Origin: Actimicrobium sp035984655
GTDB lineage: Bacteria; Pseudomonadota; Gammaproteobacteria; Burkholderiales; Burkholderiaceae_D
Length of the DNA stretch: 64,000 nucleotides
Direction of reading: 5' to 3'
Assembly: GCF_035984655.1 (NCBI RefSeq)
Contig: NZ_JAXCHT010000001.1
Coordinates: 124,001 to 188,000, forward strand
Shown here: in pieces, positions 12,260-21,037 of the stretch
Position numbering within the stretch: the stretch's first letter is position 1
Layout: each line of letters opens with the position of its first letter
Position numbers and translations under genes: made by a program
Notes under the pieces: generated by a model
What the model was told of the DNA's origin: nothing
What the model saw: only the letters and a program-made list of their open reading frames with translations
Database searches by the model: none

Positions 12260-12823
12260 ATGTTTTCATTTCAAGACCAATTCTCGGCTGCCACCAAAGC
12301 CAATTTCGAAGCCCAGCTTGCCCTGATCACGTCGCTGACCAGCAAAGCTTTCGAAAGCGTTGAAAAGCTCGTCGAACTGAACCTGACTGCTGTCAAAAGC
12401 TCGCTCGAAGAAAGCACCAGCAACGCCAAGCAATTGCTGACCGTTAAAGACCCACAGGAATTCATGGCCCTGTCGGCTGCACAAGCCAAGCCGAATGCAG
12501 AAAAAGCGCTGGCCTATGGCCGTCATGTCGCTGACATCGCATCGAGTGCCCAAGCCGAATTCACCCGTGCTGCCGAAGCCCAGATCGCTGAGACCAGCCG
12601 CAAGGTATCGACGCTGGTCGACGACGTGACCAAGAACGCACCTGCCGGTTCGGAAAACGTGATCGCGATGATGAAATCGGTCATCAGCAACGCCAACGCC
12701 GGTTACGAGCAACTGACCAAAACCACCAAGCAAGCCGTGCAAACGATGGAAGCGAATGTCACCAACGCAACCGCCCAGTTCAGCCAGGCTGCTGAAAAAG
12801 CAACCAGCCGCGCCAAGAAGTAA
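12260..12823 (+). CDS. phaP: Phasin (polyhydroxyalkanoate granule-associated protein)
   Basis: Phasins coat polyhydroxyalkanoate granules and control their number and size. The 187-residue protein is almost entirely helical and rich in Ala, Lys, Glu and Thr. It opens MFSFQDQFSAATKANFEAQL, with the phasin-family pattern of FE.....L....FE..EKL..LN. The C-terminus is a lysine-rich AEKATSRAKK tail. A consensus promoter, a strong ribosome-binding site and a perfect terminator frame it as a single-gene transcript. No PHA synthase or depolymerase gene is in the window, so those must lie elsewhere. Confidence 0.93.
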   Translation: MFSFQDQFSAATKANFEAQLALITSLTSKAFESVEKLVELNLTAVKSSLEESTSNAKQLLTVKDPQEFMALSAAQAKPNAEKALAYGRHVADIASSAQAEFTRAAEAQIAETSRKVSTLVDDVTKNAPAGSENVIAMMKSVISNANAGYEQLTKTTKQAVQTMEANVTNATAQFSQAAEKATSRAKK

Positions 12824-12842
12824 TTCGCCGCGCTGCAGTACA

Positions 12843-12871
12843 AAACGGACCGCCCAGCGGTCCGTTTTTTT
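12843..12871 (+). terminator. Intrinsic terminator after phaP
   Basis: A perfect 11-bp stem AAACGGACCGC/GCGGTCCGTTT (12843-12853 and 12857-12867) with a three-base loop is followed by an unbroken T-run. It lies 20 bases after the phasin stop codon. Confidence 0.93.
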
Positions 12872-12925
12872 ATGGGCGAGCGACGCGCTACACTGTAGCC
12901 TTCGCCCTCCTTCAAAAGCCATCTC

Positions 12926-13717
12926 ATGACCACCACCCGCATGCCCGCCCTGTTCATTGGCCATGGCAGTCCGATGAACGCGCTGGCCGACAACGCCCGC
13001 ACCCAGGCCTGGGTCGCGCTGGCCGCGACGTTGCCGAAGCCGCGTGCGATCCTGATGGTCTCGGCGCACTGGACCACCCGCGGCACGGCGATCACTGGCA
13101 ACGCCAGCCCCAAAACCATTCATGACTTCGGCGGCTTTCCGCAGGCGCTGTTCGACATGCGCTATCCGGCTGCCGGCGCGCCGGAGCTTGCCCAGGCCAT
13201 TGCCGCGCATCTGGCGCCATTGCCGGTGCGGCTCGATGACGCGTGGGGCTTTGATCACGGCAGCTGGAGCGTGCTGATCAAGATGTTTCCACAGGCCGAC
13301 GTGCCACTGATGCAACTGAGCATCGATGCCACGCAGCCAGCGGCATTTCATTTCGCGCTCGGCCAGAAGCTGTCGGCATTGCGCGACCAGGGCATCCTGC
13401 TGATGGGCAGCGGCAATGTCGTGCATAACCTCAGCCGCATGGTGTTCAACGACGCTCCCGCGCATGACTGGGCGGTGCGCTTCAATGATCGGGTGCGCCA
13501 GACACTGCTCGGGCCGGCACCCGAAGAACTGGTCAACTTTGCCGAATGGGGTCAGGACGTGGCGCTGGCCGTGCCTACCGACGAGCATTTCCTGCCCCTG
13601 CTGTACGTGATCGGCAGTCGGCGCGACGACGAGCCTCTTGCCATCTTCAACGATGTCGTCGAACTCGGCGCAATCAGCATGCTCAGCGTGGTTGTCGGCG
13701 CAATACCTTCAGCCTGA
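12926..13717 (+). CDS. ygiD: Extradiol ring-cleavage dioxygenase, DODA/YgiD type
   Basis: A 263-residue member of the LigB superfamily, class III. Metal-binding and catalytic histidines are visible: His13 in FIGHGSPMNAL, His48 in VSAHW, His111 in DHGSW, and a His in the VHNL segment. The family includes E. coli YgiD, a zinc or iron dependent 4,5-DOPA extradiol dioxygenase; the physiological substrate in most bacteria is not known. The gene is convergent with mnmC2 and the two coding regions overlap by 35 bases at the ends. It probably has its own promoter in the 54 bases after the phasin terminator. Confidence 0.9.
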   Translation: MTTTRMPALFIGHGSPMNALADNARTQAWVALAATLPKPRAILMVSAHWTTRGTAITGNASPKTIHDFGGFPQALFDMRYPAAGAPELAQAIAAHLAPLPVRLDDAWGFDHGSWSVLIKMFPQADVPLMQLSIDATQPAAFHFALGQKLSALRDQGILLMGSGNVVHNLSRMVFNDAPAHDWAVRFNDRVRQTLLGPAPEELVNFAEWGQDVALAVPTDEHFLPLLYVIGSRRDDEPLAIFNDVVELGAISMLSVVVGAIPSA

Positions 13718-14894
13718 AACGCGCCGGGTCGAGTGCCGCGGCCAGTGTAGCGTCCAGCGGCAACGGCGTTCCCTCAAGCTGCGCGGCCAGCAGTTCCGCC
13801 GCCAGCGGCGCCCAGATCAGTCCACGCGAGGCATAGCCAAGCAAACCGTACAAACCGGGACGGCGCGGCATGTCGCGCATGCGCTCGATGGCAGTCAGGC
13901 TCCCGTTATCCGGCAACGCCCCGACCAGCGGCAAGCGATCCGGCGCGACGCAACGAAAGCCGACCCGGCCGGCAAGCGGCAGGGCGTCAGGATCGAGCCA
14001 GAAACCGGGCAGCATTGCCTGTACTCGCTGCAGGTTGCCGGCCTGGCTATCGGCGCGCAAGTGCTCGTCCTGGTGCGCATCGTAGCTCGCGCCGACGCAG
14101 CAGATTCCGCGCAACGGCGGCGTCACATATCCGTCACCGCAAACCACCATGGGCACAGTCGAGTGTGGATCGGCCGCGACATGCGTGACCTGCCCGCGCA
14201 CCGCAACCAACGGCAGGTCGGCCAGTTGCGCGAAGCGCGTGGCCCCGTTGCTGTTGGCAAAAATCACAACCGGCGCCAGCGCCACCTGCGCGCCGGCGCC
14301 GTCGTACAGTTGCCAGCGGTCGTCGTGGCGCCGCAGGCTGGCGACTTCACATCCGTATTGCTGCGTGAGGCGGCTGCCGCAGGCTGCCAGCATGGCGCGG
14401 CAGACAGCGCCCGGATCGGCCCAGCCACCCTGGGGGAAATGCCACCCGCCGTGGACGGTGGCGCGTCCCAGTAACGCGCTTGCCTCGTCGCCATTGCACC
14501 AGCGCGCAAACGTGGCCGGAAAATTCCAGCGCCGCGCGATCGCCAGCTGCAGCTGCGCATGGGCGGCATCGCGTGCCAGCTGCAGGACACCGCAGGCAGC
14601 ATGATCAAATTGGCCCAGCGTTTGCCAATAGCGCAGCGCAAACAGGTAGGCCGCCCGCGTCAGTCGCGAGGTCAGGTTATCGTCCTGCGATAACACCGGC
14701 ATGACGATGCCGACCAGATTGCCAGAGGCTTCCTGGGCGGCCTGCGGCTGACGCTCGACCAGCGTGACCTGCCAGCCGCGTGCGCACAGCGCGTGGCAGA
14801 TTGCCGCACCGGCCAGGCCGGCGCCAAGCACGACGGCATTGCGCGTGGTCGACACAGGACGGGGAAAGGCGTCAGACACGCCACGATTGACCAT
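13683..14894 (-). CDS. mnmC: FAD-dependent tRNA wobble-uridine oxidoreductase, stand-alone MnmC2 domain
   Basis: The 403-residue protein starts with an FAD-binding GAGLAGAAICHAL dinucleotide fold (about residues 20-50) and contains SGNLVGIVMPVLSQDDN, a signature of the C-terminal (MnmC2) domain of MnmC, which oxidatively converts cmnm5s2U34 to nm5s2U34 in tRNA. In E. coli this domain is fused after a methyltransferase (MnmC1). Here the methyltransferase part is absent and the upstream gene is a regulator, so this is a single-domain form. A separate MnmD-like methyltransferase would have to be encoded elsewhere. Its 3' end overlaps ygiD. Confidence 0.85.
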   Translation of the reverse strand: MVNRGVSDAFPRPVSTTRNAVVLGAGLAGAAICHALCARGWQVTLVERQPQAAQEASGNLVGIVMPVLSQDDNLTSRLTRAAYLFALRYWQTLGQFDHAACGVLQLARDAAHAQLQLAIARRWNFPATFARWCNGDEASALLGRATVHGGWHFPQGGWADPGAVCRAMLAACGSRLTQQYGCEVASLRRHDDRWQLYDGAGAQVALAPVVIFANSNGATRFAQLADLPLVAVRGQVTHVAADPHSTVPMVVCGDGYVTPPLRGICCVGASYDAHQDEHLRADSQAGNLQRVQAMLPGFWLDPDALPLAGRVGFRCVAPDRLPLVGALPDNGSLTAIERMRDMPRRPGLYGLLGYASRGLIWAPLAAELLAAQLEGTPLPLDATLAAALDPARFRLKVLRRQPR

Positions 14895-14900
14895 GGTGAA

Positions 14901-15395
14901 TCAGGTGCGGGACGGACGCAATGCGGGCGCCGTCAAGTCAACCCGCTGCACCTGCTCGCCATCCGCGTTCGCAAACGCTTCCAGCGCAGCAATCAGCGCG
15001 CTGAGCATCGGCGCGCCAAACGCCTCCTCGATATGGCGGTACTGCTGGTCGATCAGTGGTGCGATGTCGCCAATGATGCGGTCGCCCTTGGCAGCGAGCG
15101 TCACCAGCACCCGGCGCTGATCGGTGGCGATGCGCGCACGCCGGATTAGTCCCTGCTGCTCCATGCGCGCCAGGACCCCGGCCATGCTGGCGCTGACAAT
15201 CTGACACTGTGCGCCGATCTGATGCGGCTCCAGCGGGCCGTGTTCATCGAGTGCGCGCAAGACCCGCCACTGCTGTTCGGTCACACCAAAGTGATTGAGA
15301 ATCGGACGGAAATGCGTCATCAGGCAATCCCGCGATTTCAGGAATAACTGCGGCAGATTGCGCTGCGTGATGCGGGTTCCGGAATGGCGCTTCAT
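14901..15395 (-). CDS. MarR-family regulator, HpaR-like
   Basis: A 164-residue winged-helix repressor. The N-terminus RNLPQLFLKSRDCLMTHFRPIL followed by FGVTEQQWRVLRAL matches the HpaR branch, which represses homoprotocatechuate degradation genes and is released by aromatic acids. The recognition helix falls in QIVSASMAGVLARMEQQGLI and the wing in DQRRVLVTL. No aromatic catabolic genes are in the window. The gene is divergent from the bestrophin gene, and the shared intergenic region carries a direct repeat that could be its operator. It lies six bases before mnmC2 on the same strand, so the two are probably cotranscribed. Confidence 0.85.
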   Translation of the reverse strand: MKRHSGTRITQRNLPQLFLKSRDCLMTHFRPILNHFGVTEQQWRVLRALDEHGPLEPHQIGAQCQIVSASMAGVLARMEQQGLIRRARIATDQRRVLVTLAAKGDRIIGDIAPLIDQQYRHIEEAFGAPMLSALIAALEAFANADGEQVQRVDLTAPALRPSRT

Positions 15396-15419
15396 GTCGG
15401 CATGCTCTTCATTGGTTGA

Positions 15420-15465
15420 CTCACTTACATATTAGCAATTACACTCACTCACATGTTAGCCAATT
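15420..15465. promoter_or_regulatory. Direct-repeat operator candidate between the MarR regulator and bestrophin
   Basis: CTCACTTACATATTAGCAATT (15420-15440) is repeated almost exactly as CTCACTCACATGTTAGCCAATT (15444-15465), start to start 24 bases. The pair lies in the divergent spacer just upstream of the MarR-type gene. MarR regulators commonly bind such A/T-rich imperfect repeats near their own promoter. The repeat is seen directly; its role is inferred. Confidence 0.55.
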
Positions 15466-15496
15466 CGGCAAACATCCAAATTTGTTCGGCCCGCCC

Positions 15497-16438
15497 ATGA
15501 TTATCCGCGACCGGCCCACCGGGCTGAGATTGTTCCTGCTTTTACGGGGCTCGGTGCTGCCACGCATCCTGCCGTCGCTGATCGTCAACATCGTGATCGC
15601 CACGCTGGTCACGATCAGCCACGGCGACCTGTTCGAACTGAAGATCACGCTAACCACGATCCCGTTCAGCCTGATTGGTCTGCCGATCGCCATTTTCCTC
15701 GGCTTTCGCAACAATGCGGCCTATGACCGCTTTTGGGAAGGCCGCAAATTGTGGGGCGAGCTGGTCCACCGCAGCCGCAGTTTTTCGCGCCAATGCCAAA
15801 GCCTGATTGCGGCACCCGGGCCCGCTCTGGCGCGCAACGGGCTGGGCGACACGCGTGTACGAATGATCTTCCGCGCGATCGCATTCTCCCATGCGCTGCG
15901 CGACTTGCTGCGACAGCGCGACGGCGACCTTGCCTTGCAAGCGCTGCTCCAGCCCGACGAGTGGCAGACCATGCGCGGCGCCAGCAACAAGCCCGATTAT
16001 TTGATGATGCAGATGGGGCGCGACTTGCGCCTGTGCCTGCAGCGCGGCGAGATCGATGCGTGCCTGGCAAGCGCGCTCGACAGCACGCTGTCGGCCATGA
16101 CCGCGGCGGCGGCATCGTGCGAGCGCATCCGGAATACGCCCATTCCGTTTTCCTACACGCTGCTGTTGCATCGCACCGCCTACATTTACTGCTTTTTGCT
16201 GCCGTTCGGGCTGGTCGATTCGATCGGCTTCATGACGCCCTTCGTGGTCGCCATCGTGGCATATACATTTTTCGGCCTCGACGCACTCGGCGATGAGATC
16301 GAAGAGCCATTTGGGCTGGCAGCCAACGACCTGCCGCTCGACGCGATCTGCAATGCCATCGAAATCAATCTGCGCGAATCCCTGCAGGACGACGCCATAC
16401 CGGCGGTCCATGCGCCAATCAACTTCTGCCTCACCTGA
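15497..16438 (+). CDS. Bestrophin-family anion channel
   Basis: A 313-residue inner-membrane protein of the bestrophin/UPF0187 family, which forms pentameric chloride or other anion channels in bacteria. It opens MIIRDRPTGLRLF, has a membrane segment around residues 20-40, the conserved FLGFRNNAAYDRFWEGRKLWGELV stretch after the second helix, further helices around 215-260, and the GDEIEEPFG motif near residue 276. I chose the ATG at 15497; an earlier in-frame start at 15416 would run through the repeat operator. The CoA-transferase gene follows after 14 bases. Confidence 0.9.
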   Translation: MIIRDRPTGLRLFLLLRGSVLPRILPSLIVNIVIATLVTISHGDLFELKITLTTIPFSLIGLPIAIFLGFRNNAAYDRFWEGRKLWGELVHRSRSFSRQCQSLIAAPGPALARNGLGDTRVRMIFRAIAFSHALRDLLRQRDGDLALQALLQPDEWQTMRGASNKPDYLMMQMGRDLRLCLQRGEIDACLASALDSTLSAMTAAAASCERIRNTPIPFSYTLLLHRTAYIYCFLLPFGLVDSIGFMTPFVVAIVAYTFFGLDALGDEIEEPFGLAANDLPLDAICNAIEINLRESLQDDAIPAVHAPINFCLT

Positions 16439-16452
16439 CCCTGAAGGACACC

Positions 16453-17994
16453 ATGCATCACGATCGCATTCGCCTGCCCCTGTTGCGGGAGCGGGTCACC
16501 AGCGCCGCCGCTGCCGCTGCATTGATCAAGGATGGCATGAGCGTCGGCATGAGCGGTTTCACGCGCGCCGGCGATGCCAAGGAAGTTCCGCTGGCGCTGG
16601 CCGAACGCGCGCGCCACGAACCCATCAGGATCACGCTGTTGACTGGCGCCTCGCTCGGAAACAATGTCGACAAGACGCTGACGGAGGCTGGCGTGCTGGC
16701 GCGTCGCATGCCGTTTCAGGCCGATCCCGTGCTGCGCGCGGCCATCAATCGCGGCGAGGTCATGTATGTCGACCAGCACCTGTCCGAAACCGTCGAGTTG
16801 CTGCGTACCGGCCAGCTTGCGCCGATCGACATCGCCGTCATCGAAGCGATTGCGATCACCGAAACCGGCGCGATCATTCCCACGACTTCGGTTGGCAACA
16901 GCGCCAGCTTCGCGATTCTGGCAGACCAGGTCATCGTCGAAATCAATCTGCAGCAATCGCTTGAACTCGAAGGCTTGCACGACATCTTCATTCCGAAACA
17001 TCGGCCACAACGCGCGCCGATCCCCTTGATGACGCCACGCGACCGGATCGGCACCATGGCCATCGAGATTGCGCCGGAAAAAATCGTCGCCATTGTGATC
17101 ACGGAGAAGCAGGACAGTGCCTCCGCCATCTTGCCGCCCGACGCCGACACGGCGGCGATCGCCGCGCACCTGGTTGAGTTCTTCGAGCAGGAGGTCGCAG
17201 CCGGACGACTTACCGAAAGCCTGCTGCCACTGCAGGCCGGTATCGGCACCATCGCCAACGCGGTCATGAGCGGCTTTATCGACAGTCCGTTTTCCCATCT
17301 GACGATGTATTCGGAAGTGCTGCAGGATTCGACGTTTGACCTGTTCGATGCCGGCAAGCTGGACTTTGCCTCGGGCTCGTCGATCACGCTGTCGCCCGAA
17401 CGCAGCCGGCAGGTCTTTGGCGATATTGGCCGTTACAAGAGCCGGCTGGTACTGCGTCCGCAGGAAATCAGCAATCATCCGGAAATCATCCGCCGGCTGG
17501 GCATCATTGCCATCAATACCGCACTTGAAGCCGACATCTACGGCAACGTCAATTCGACCCACGTGATGGGCACCCACGTCATGAACGGCATCGGCGGCTC
17601 CGGCGATTTCGCGCGTAATGCGTACTTGTCGATCTTCGCGACCAAATCCACCGCAAAGAACGGCAACATCTCGAGCATCGTGCCAATGGTTTCACATGTC
17701 GATCACACGGAACACGATGTCGATATCCTGGTCACCGAAATCGGGCTCGCCGACCTGCGCGGACTGGCGCCGCGAGAACGCGCCCGGGCCATCATCGCGC
17801 ACTGCGTTGCACCAGCGTATCGACCCATGTTGCAGGCGTACGTAAGCGCAGCCAACCTGCGCGGCGGCCACACACCGCATGTGCTGGAACAGGCGCTGTC
17901 GTGGCATGGCCGCTATCGCGATACGGGATCGATGCACCTGCCTGAGTCCGAAAAGAAAGACGAGTGCGACATCAATTGTCGATCGGCGTTGTAA
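16453..17994 (+). CDS. Acetyl-CoA hydrolase/CoA-transferase family protein
   Basis: The 513-residue protein matches the Ach1/Cat1 class of CoA-transferases, which move CoA between acetyl- or propionyl-CoA and succinate/acetate. It has the N-terminal GMSVGMSGFTRAGDAKEVP region, the active-site glutamate region YSEVLQDST (Glu near residue 287) and the GIGGSGDFARNAYLS glycine loop. The closest characterised types are succinyl-CoA:acetate and propionyl-CoA:succinate CoA-transferases; sequence reading alone does not separate them. It follows the bestrophin gene closely and is probably read from the same promoter. Confidence 0.88.
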   Translation: MHHDRIRLPLLRERVTSAAAAAALIKDGMSVGMSGFTRAGDAKEVPLALAERARHEPIRITLLTGASLGNNVDKTLTEAGVLARRMPFQADPVLRAAINRGEVMYVDQHLSETVELLRTGQLAPIDIAVIEAIAITETGAIIPTTSVGNSASFAILADQVIVEINLQQSLELEGLHDIFIPKHRPQRAPIPLMTPRDRIGTMAIEIAPEKIVAIVITEKQDSASAILPPDADTAAIAAHLVEFFEQEVAAGRLTESLLPLQAGIGTIANAVMSGFIDSPFSHLTMYSEVLQDSTFDLFDAGKLDFASGSSITLSPERSRQVFGDIGRYKSRLVLRPQEISNHPEIIRRLGIIAINTALEADIYGNVNSTHVMGTHVMNGIGGSGDFARNAYLSIFATKSTAKNGNISSIVPMVSHVDHTEHDVDILVTEIGLADLRGLAPRERARAIIAHCVAPAYRPMLQAYVSAANLRGGHTPHVLEQALSWHGRYRDTGSMHLPESEKKDECDINCRSAL

Positions 17995-18144
17995 ATAGTC
18001 GACAAATTCAGGCAGGGTACGATAGCGAACAGAGGGGGTATTGCAAAGCACGTAACTTTCGTCTCAACGCGACCACGACGGCATTCGTCCACGCCGCGGC
18101 GGACAAGTTAGCAACCAATGCAATTCAACCTCGAAAAATCAATC

Positions 18145-19185
18145 ATGAAAAATACCAAATCAATCGCCCTCGCTCTGGCCATGCTTGGCTGTGCCGGCAC
18201 CTCGTCGGTCATGGCGCAATCGCTGCCGGATTACAACCCATCCTGGTACATCGCACCAAGCTTGAACGCCATCGATCCGGACTCGCGTTTCGGCGTCGAC
18301 AAACACGGCGAAGGCGGTGCGCTGCGTTTCGGCAAGCCGGTCTCGCAAGATTGGGATATCCAGTTCGGCGCCAGCTATGCGCGCGTCCGTGACAACGGCA
18401 ATCGTTACCAGCAACAATTGCTGGGCGTCGATGGCCTGTACATGTTCTCGCGCAAGGCATTCCGTCCGTTCATCGTCATTGGCGCCGGTGCACAGCGTGA
18501 CCGTGCCGCGACCGCCACTGGCGAAGTCACCAAGACCTCGCCGTATCTGGATGCCGGTCTGGGCTTCCAATACGGCTTCACGCAGCAACTGTCGGCCCAG
18601 GTCGACGTGCGCCGCGTGCATGGTTTCCTGCGTGGCGATGCGTTCAACTTCGATCACAGCAACAACAACTATCTGAATGTCGGCCTGGTCTATGCCTTCG
18701 ACAAACAGGCTGAGCCAGTGCGTGCGATCACGCCAATGCCGGCGCCTGTTGCCGTTGCAGCGCCAGCACCTGCGCCCGCACCAATGCCGGCACCAGCGCC
18801 GCGCATTGAACGGATGACGTTCTCGGCAACCGAACTGTTCGAGTTTGACCGTGCCGAACTGCGCATGCCGCAAACCAAGCTGGATGACCTGGCCGCCGCA
18901 CTGTCGACCGACACGCAAAACCAGAACGTCGTCATCACCGGCTACACCGACCGCCTCGGCTCGACCGCTTACAACCAGAAGCTGTCGGAGCGTCGCGCCA
19001 ATGCAGTCAAGGCGTATCTGGTCAACAAAGGTGTTGCCCCGACCCGTCTGTCAGCAGTCGGCAAAGGCGAAGCGAATCCAGTCGTTGAGTGCCACGACAA
19101 GAAACGTGCTGCCTTGATCACCTGCCTCGAGCCTAACCGTCGCGTTGAAATCGAACAGATCACGATCGAGCGTCGCGTGAACTGA
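18145..19185 (+). CDS. ompA: OmpA-family outer-membrane protein
   Basis: The 346-residue protein has a cleavable signal peptide (MKNTKSIALALAML...AQS), an eight-stranded outer-membrane barrel (about residues 30-190), a Pro/Ala-rich hinge (about 195-220) and a C-terminal OmpA domain that binds peptidoglycan. In that domain GYTDRLGS...LSERRANAV carries the Asp and Arg that contact diaminopimelate. A pair of cysteines (ECHDKK...ITCLEP) fits the disulfide seen in several OmpA domains. I chose the ATG at 18145; an in-frame ATG at 18118 would put extra residues in front of the signal. A strong terminator follows. Confidence 0.93.
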   Translation: MKNTKSIALALAMLGCAGTSSVMAQSLPDYNPSWYIAPSLNAIDPDSRFGVDKHGEGGALRFGKPVSQDWDIQFGASYARVRDNGNRYQQQLLGVDGLYMFSRKAFRPFIVIGAGAQRDRAATATGEVTKTSPYLDAGLGFQYGFTQQLSAQVDVRRVHGFLRGDAFNFDHSNNNYLNVGLVYAFDKQAEPVRAITPMPAPVAVAAPAPAPAPMPAPAPRIERMTFSATELFEFDRAELRMPQTKLDDLAAALSTDTQNQNVVITGYTDRLGSTAYNQKLSERRANAVKAYLVNKGVAPTRLSAVGKGEANPVVECHDKKRAALITCLEPNRRVEIEQITIERRVN

Positions 19186-19207
19186 TTGCGCTAACGCGCA
19201 GTGAACG

Positions 19208-19236
19208 GGGAGCAGATGCGTCTGCTCCCTTTTTTT
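19208..19236 (+). terminator. Intrinsic terminator after ompA
   Basis: A perfect 9-bp stem GGGAGCAGA/TCTGCTCCC (19208-19216 and 19221-19229) with a TGCG tetraloop is followed by seven Ts. The T-run touches the stop codon of the convergent tag gene, so the hairpin may also stop read-through from the other side. Confidence 0.92.
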
Positions 19237-19807
19237 ATGGGCGCACGCCGCGATACAGCTCGCAATCGCCGGTGTGATCGTTGACGACGCCCATGCTCTG
19301 CATGTAGGCATACACAATCGTCGAGCCGACGAACTTGAAGCCGCGCTTGATCAAGTCCTTCGAGATGCGATCCGACAGCTCGGTCCTGGCCGGGCGGATG
19401 CTGCCATCGATCCAGTCGTTGATGATCGGCTGGCCGCCGACGAATCCCCACAAATACGCATCCAGCCCGCCGACCTCGGCGCACAGGCGCAGGTAGGCCT
19501 GGGCATTATTGATGGTCGCAGCCACCTTCAGACGATTGCGCACGATGCCGGGATTGGCGAGCAATTCGGCGAGCTTGGTGGCGTCATACGCGGCGATTTT
19601 TTGCGCATCCCACTGGTCGAACGCGAGCCGATAATTTTGCCGCTTGTTGAGGATGGTTTCCCAGCTCAAGCCGGCCTGCGCGCCTTCCAGATTGAGCATC
19701 TCGAACAGCACGCGCTCGTCATGACAGGTCACGCCCCACTCGTGGTCGTGATAATGCAGATACAGAGGGTTGGCCATATTGGCCCAGCTACAGCGGGACG
19801 TGATCAT
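19235..19807 (-). CDS. tag: DNA-3-methyladenine glycosylase I
   Basis: Tag excises 3-methyladenine from alkylated DNA. The 190-residue protein begins MITSRCSWANMANPLYLHYHDHEWG, the standard Tag start with the zinc Cys (Cys6) and His. The second zinc pair is in HTGDC near the C-terminus, and the pocket residues in EGAQAGLSWETILNKR are conserved. Its ATG overlaps the stop of the AlkX/YcaQ-like gene by four bases, so the two repair genes are translationally coupled. The 3' end abuts the ompA terminator. Confidence 0.95.
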   Translation of the reverse strand: MITSRCSWANMANPLYLHYHDHEWGVTCHDERVLFEMLNLEGAQAGLSWETILNKRQNYRLAFDQWDAQKIAAYDATKLAELLANPGIVRNRLKVAATINNAQAYLRLCAEVGGLDAYLWGFVGGQPIINDWIDGSIRPARTELSDRISKDLIKRGFKFVGSTIVYAYMQSMGVVNDHTGDCELYRGVRP

Positions 19808-21021
19808 GTGGATACCGTTGAAGAAAGAAGCAGTCCGAAGCCAGCCGGATCACAACGCCCGATGCGCACTTCCGGCGTGCCATGCCAAAGCGCACAACGA
19901 CGCAACGCGAGCGCCAGATCGCTGGCCAGGCGTTGGCTGGGGCGCACCCCGGGTTCCAGATACAGGTCCTTGATTTCAAACACGCCGGCGCTGCGATGCG
20001 CCTTCGCATCGAGCCTGCCGACCAGCGCGCCGCGCGACAGGATCGGCAACGTGAAATAGCCATAGCGACGTTTCGGCGCGGGCGTATAGCACTCCAGCCG
20101 GTAATCGAAACCGAACAACGTCAAGGCGCGCTTGCGGTCCCACACCACCGGATCGAACGGCGACAGCAGCGTCGTCGCGGTTGGCTTGAGTTGTCCCGCC
20201 AGGGCGGCGTCAAGCAGCGCGCGCCGCTCCGGATGCACGAAGGCTGGCGCATCCCAGCCTTCCACCTGCACGCGCAACAACGCACCGGCATCGGCCAGGG
20301 CATCCACATCCGGCGCCGGCCGGATGCGCGCGGTGCGGAAGTAGTCGGCAATCCACTCGCGCCGGGCGATGCCTAGCGCATGCACGGCCTTGAGCGCCAG
20401 CGTGGTTTGCACCGCGGCGGGCGATTGCAGCTGGGTGTCATCCCAGGCCGGCAGCACGCGTTCGCGCAGGTCATAGATGCGCTGAAAATTGTGGCGTCGC
20501 GCGATCATCAGGCGGCCGGCGGTGAACAATGCTTCGAGCGTGCGCTTCTCCGGCTTCCAGCCCCACCAGCCGCCGGACTGGCCATCGGTACGCTTGAAGT
20601 CACTGGAACGCACCGGTCCGTCGGCGCGAATGCGGGCCTCCAGCAGCAGCGCCGCCTCGGCATGTTGCGCCATCCAGCTGGCGGAATATTTCCAGCCCAT
20701 CGCCCCCGGATCGAGCATGCGATGGCGGTATAGGCCGTAATCCTCGATCGGCAAAAAGCAGGCTTCGTGGGCCCAGTATTCAAACAGCGCGCCGTCGGCC
20801 AGCAAGGCCTCCAGCCAGTCCGGTTGATAATTGCCAAGGCGGCTCCACAGCACCAGATAGGGGCTGCGCGCCACCACCGAAATGGTGTCGATCTGCAGCG
20901 CACCCATTTGCCGAATCGCCGCAAGAACGTCAGCGGCCGCCGCCTTGCGACGCGGCGGTGCGAGCAGTCCCTGCGCCGCCAGATGGAGCGCACGCGCAGC
21001 GGCTAACGAAAGATGCGACAT
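19804..21021 (-). CDS. Winged-helix DNA glycosylase, AlkX/YcaQ family
   Basis: A 405-residue HTH_42-superfamily protein. The E. coli member YcaQ (AlkX) opens crosslinked and bulky-alkylated DNA by base excision. The catalytic QxD motif is visible in MGALQIDTISVVARSPYLVLWSRLG (Gln43, Asp45 with this start), and the three tandem winged-helix modules fit the length. I chose the ATG at 21021 (MSHLSL); an ATG at 21027 is equally possible. The gene begins 10-17 bases after the stop of the indolepyruvate oxidoreductase gene and overlaps tag, suggesting a three-gene operon. Confidence 0.85.
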   Translation of the reverse strand: MSHLSLAAARALHLAAQGLLAPPRRKAAAADVLAAIRQMGALQIDTISVVARSPYLVLWSRLGNYQPDWLEALLADGALFEYWAHEACFLPIEDYGLYRHRMLDPGAMGWKYSASWMAQHAEAALLLEARIRADGPVRSSDFKRTDGQSGGWWGWKPEKRTLEALFTAGRLMIARRHNFQRIYDLRERVLPAWDDTQLQSPAAVQTTLALKAVHALGIARREWIADYFRTARIRPAPDVDALADAGALLRVQVEGWDAPAFVHPERRALLDAALAGQLKPTATTLLSPFDPVVWDRKRALTLFGFDYRLECYTPAPKRRYGYFTLPILSRGALVGRLDAKAHRSAGVFEIKDLYLEPGVRPSQRLASDLALALRRCALWHGTPEVRIGRCDPAGFGLLLSSTVST

Positions 21022-21037
21022 GGTCATGCCGGCCATT

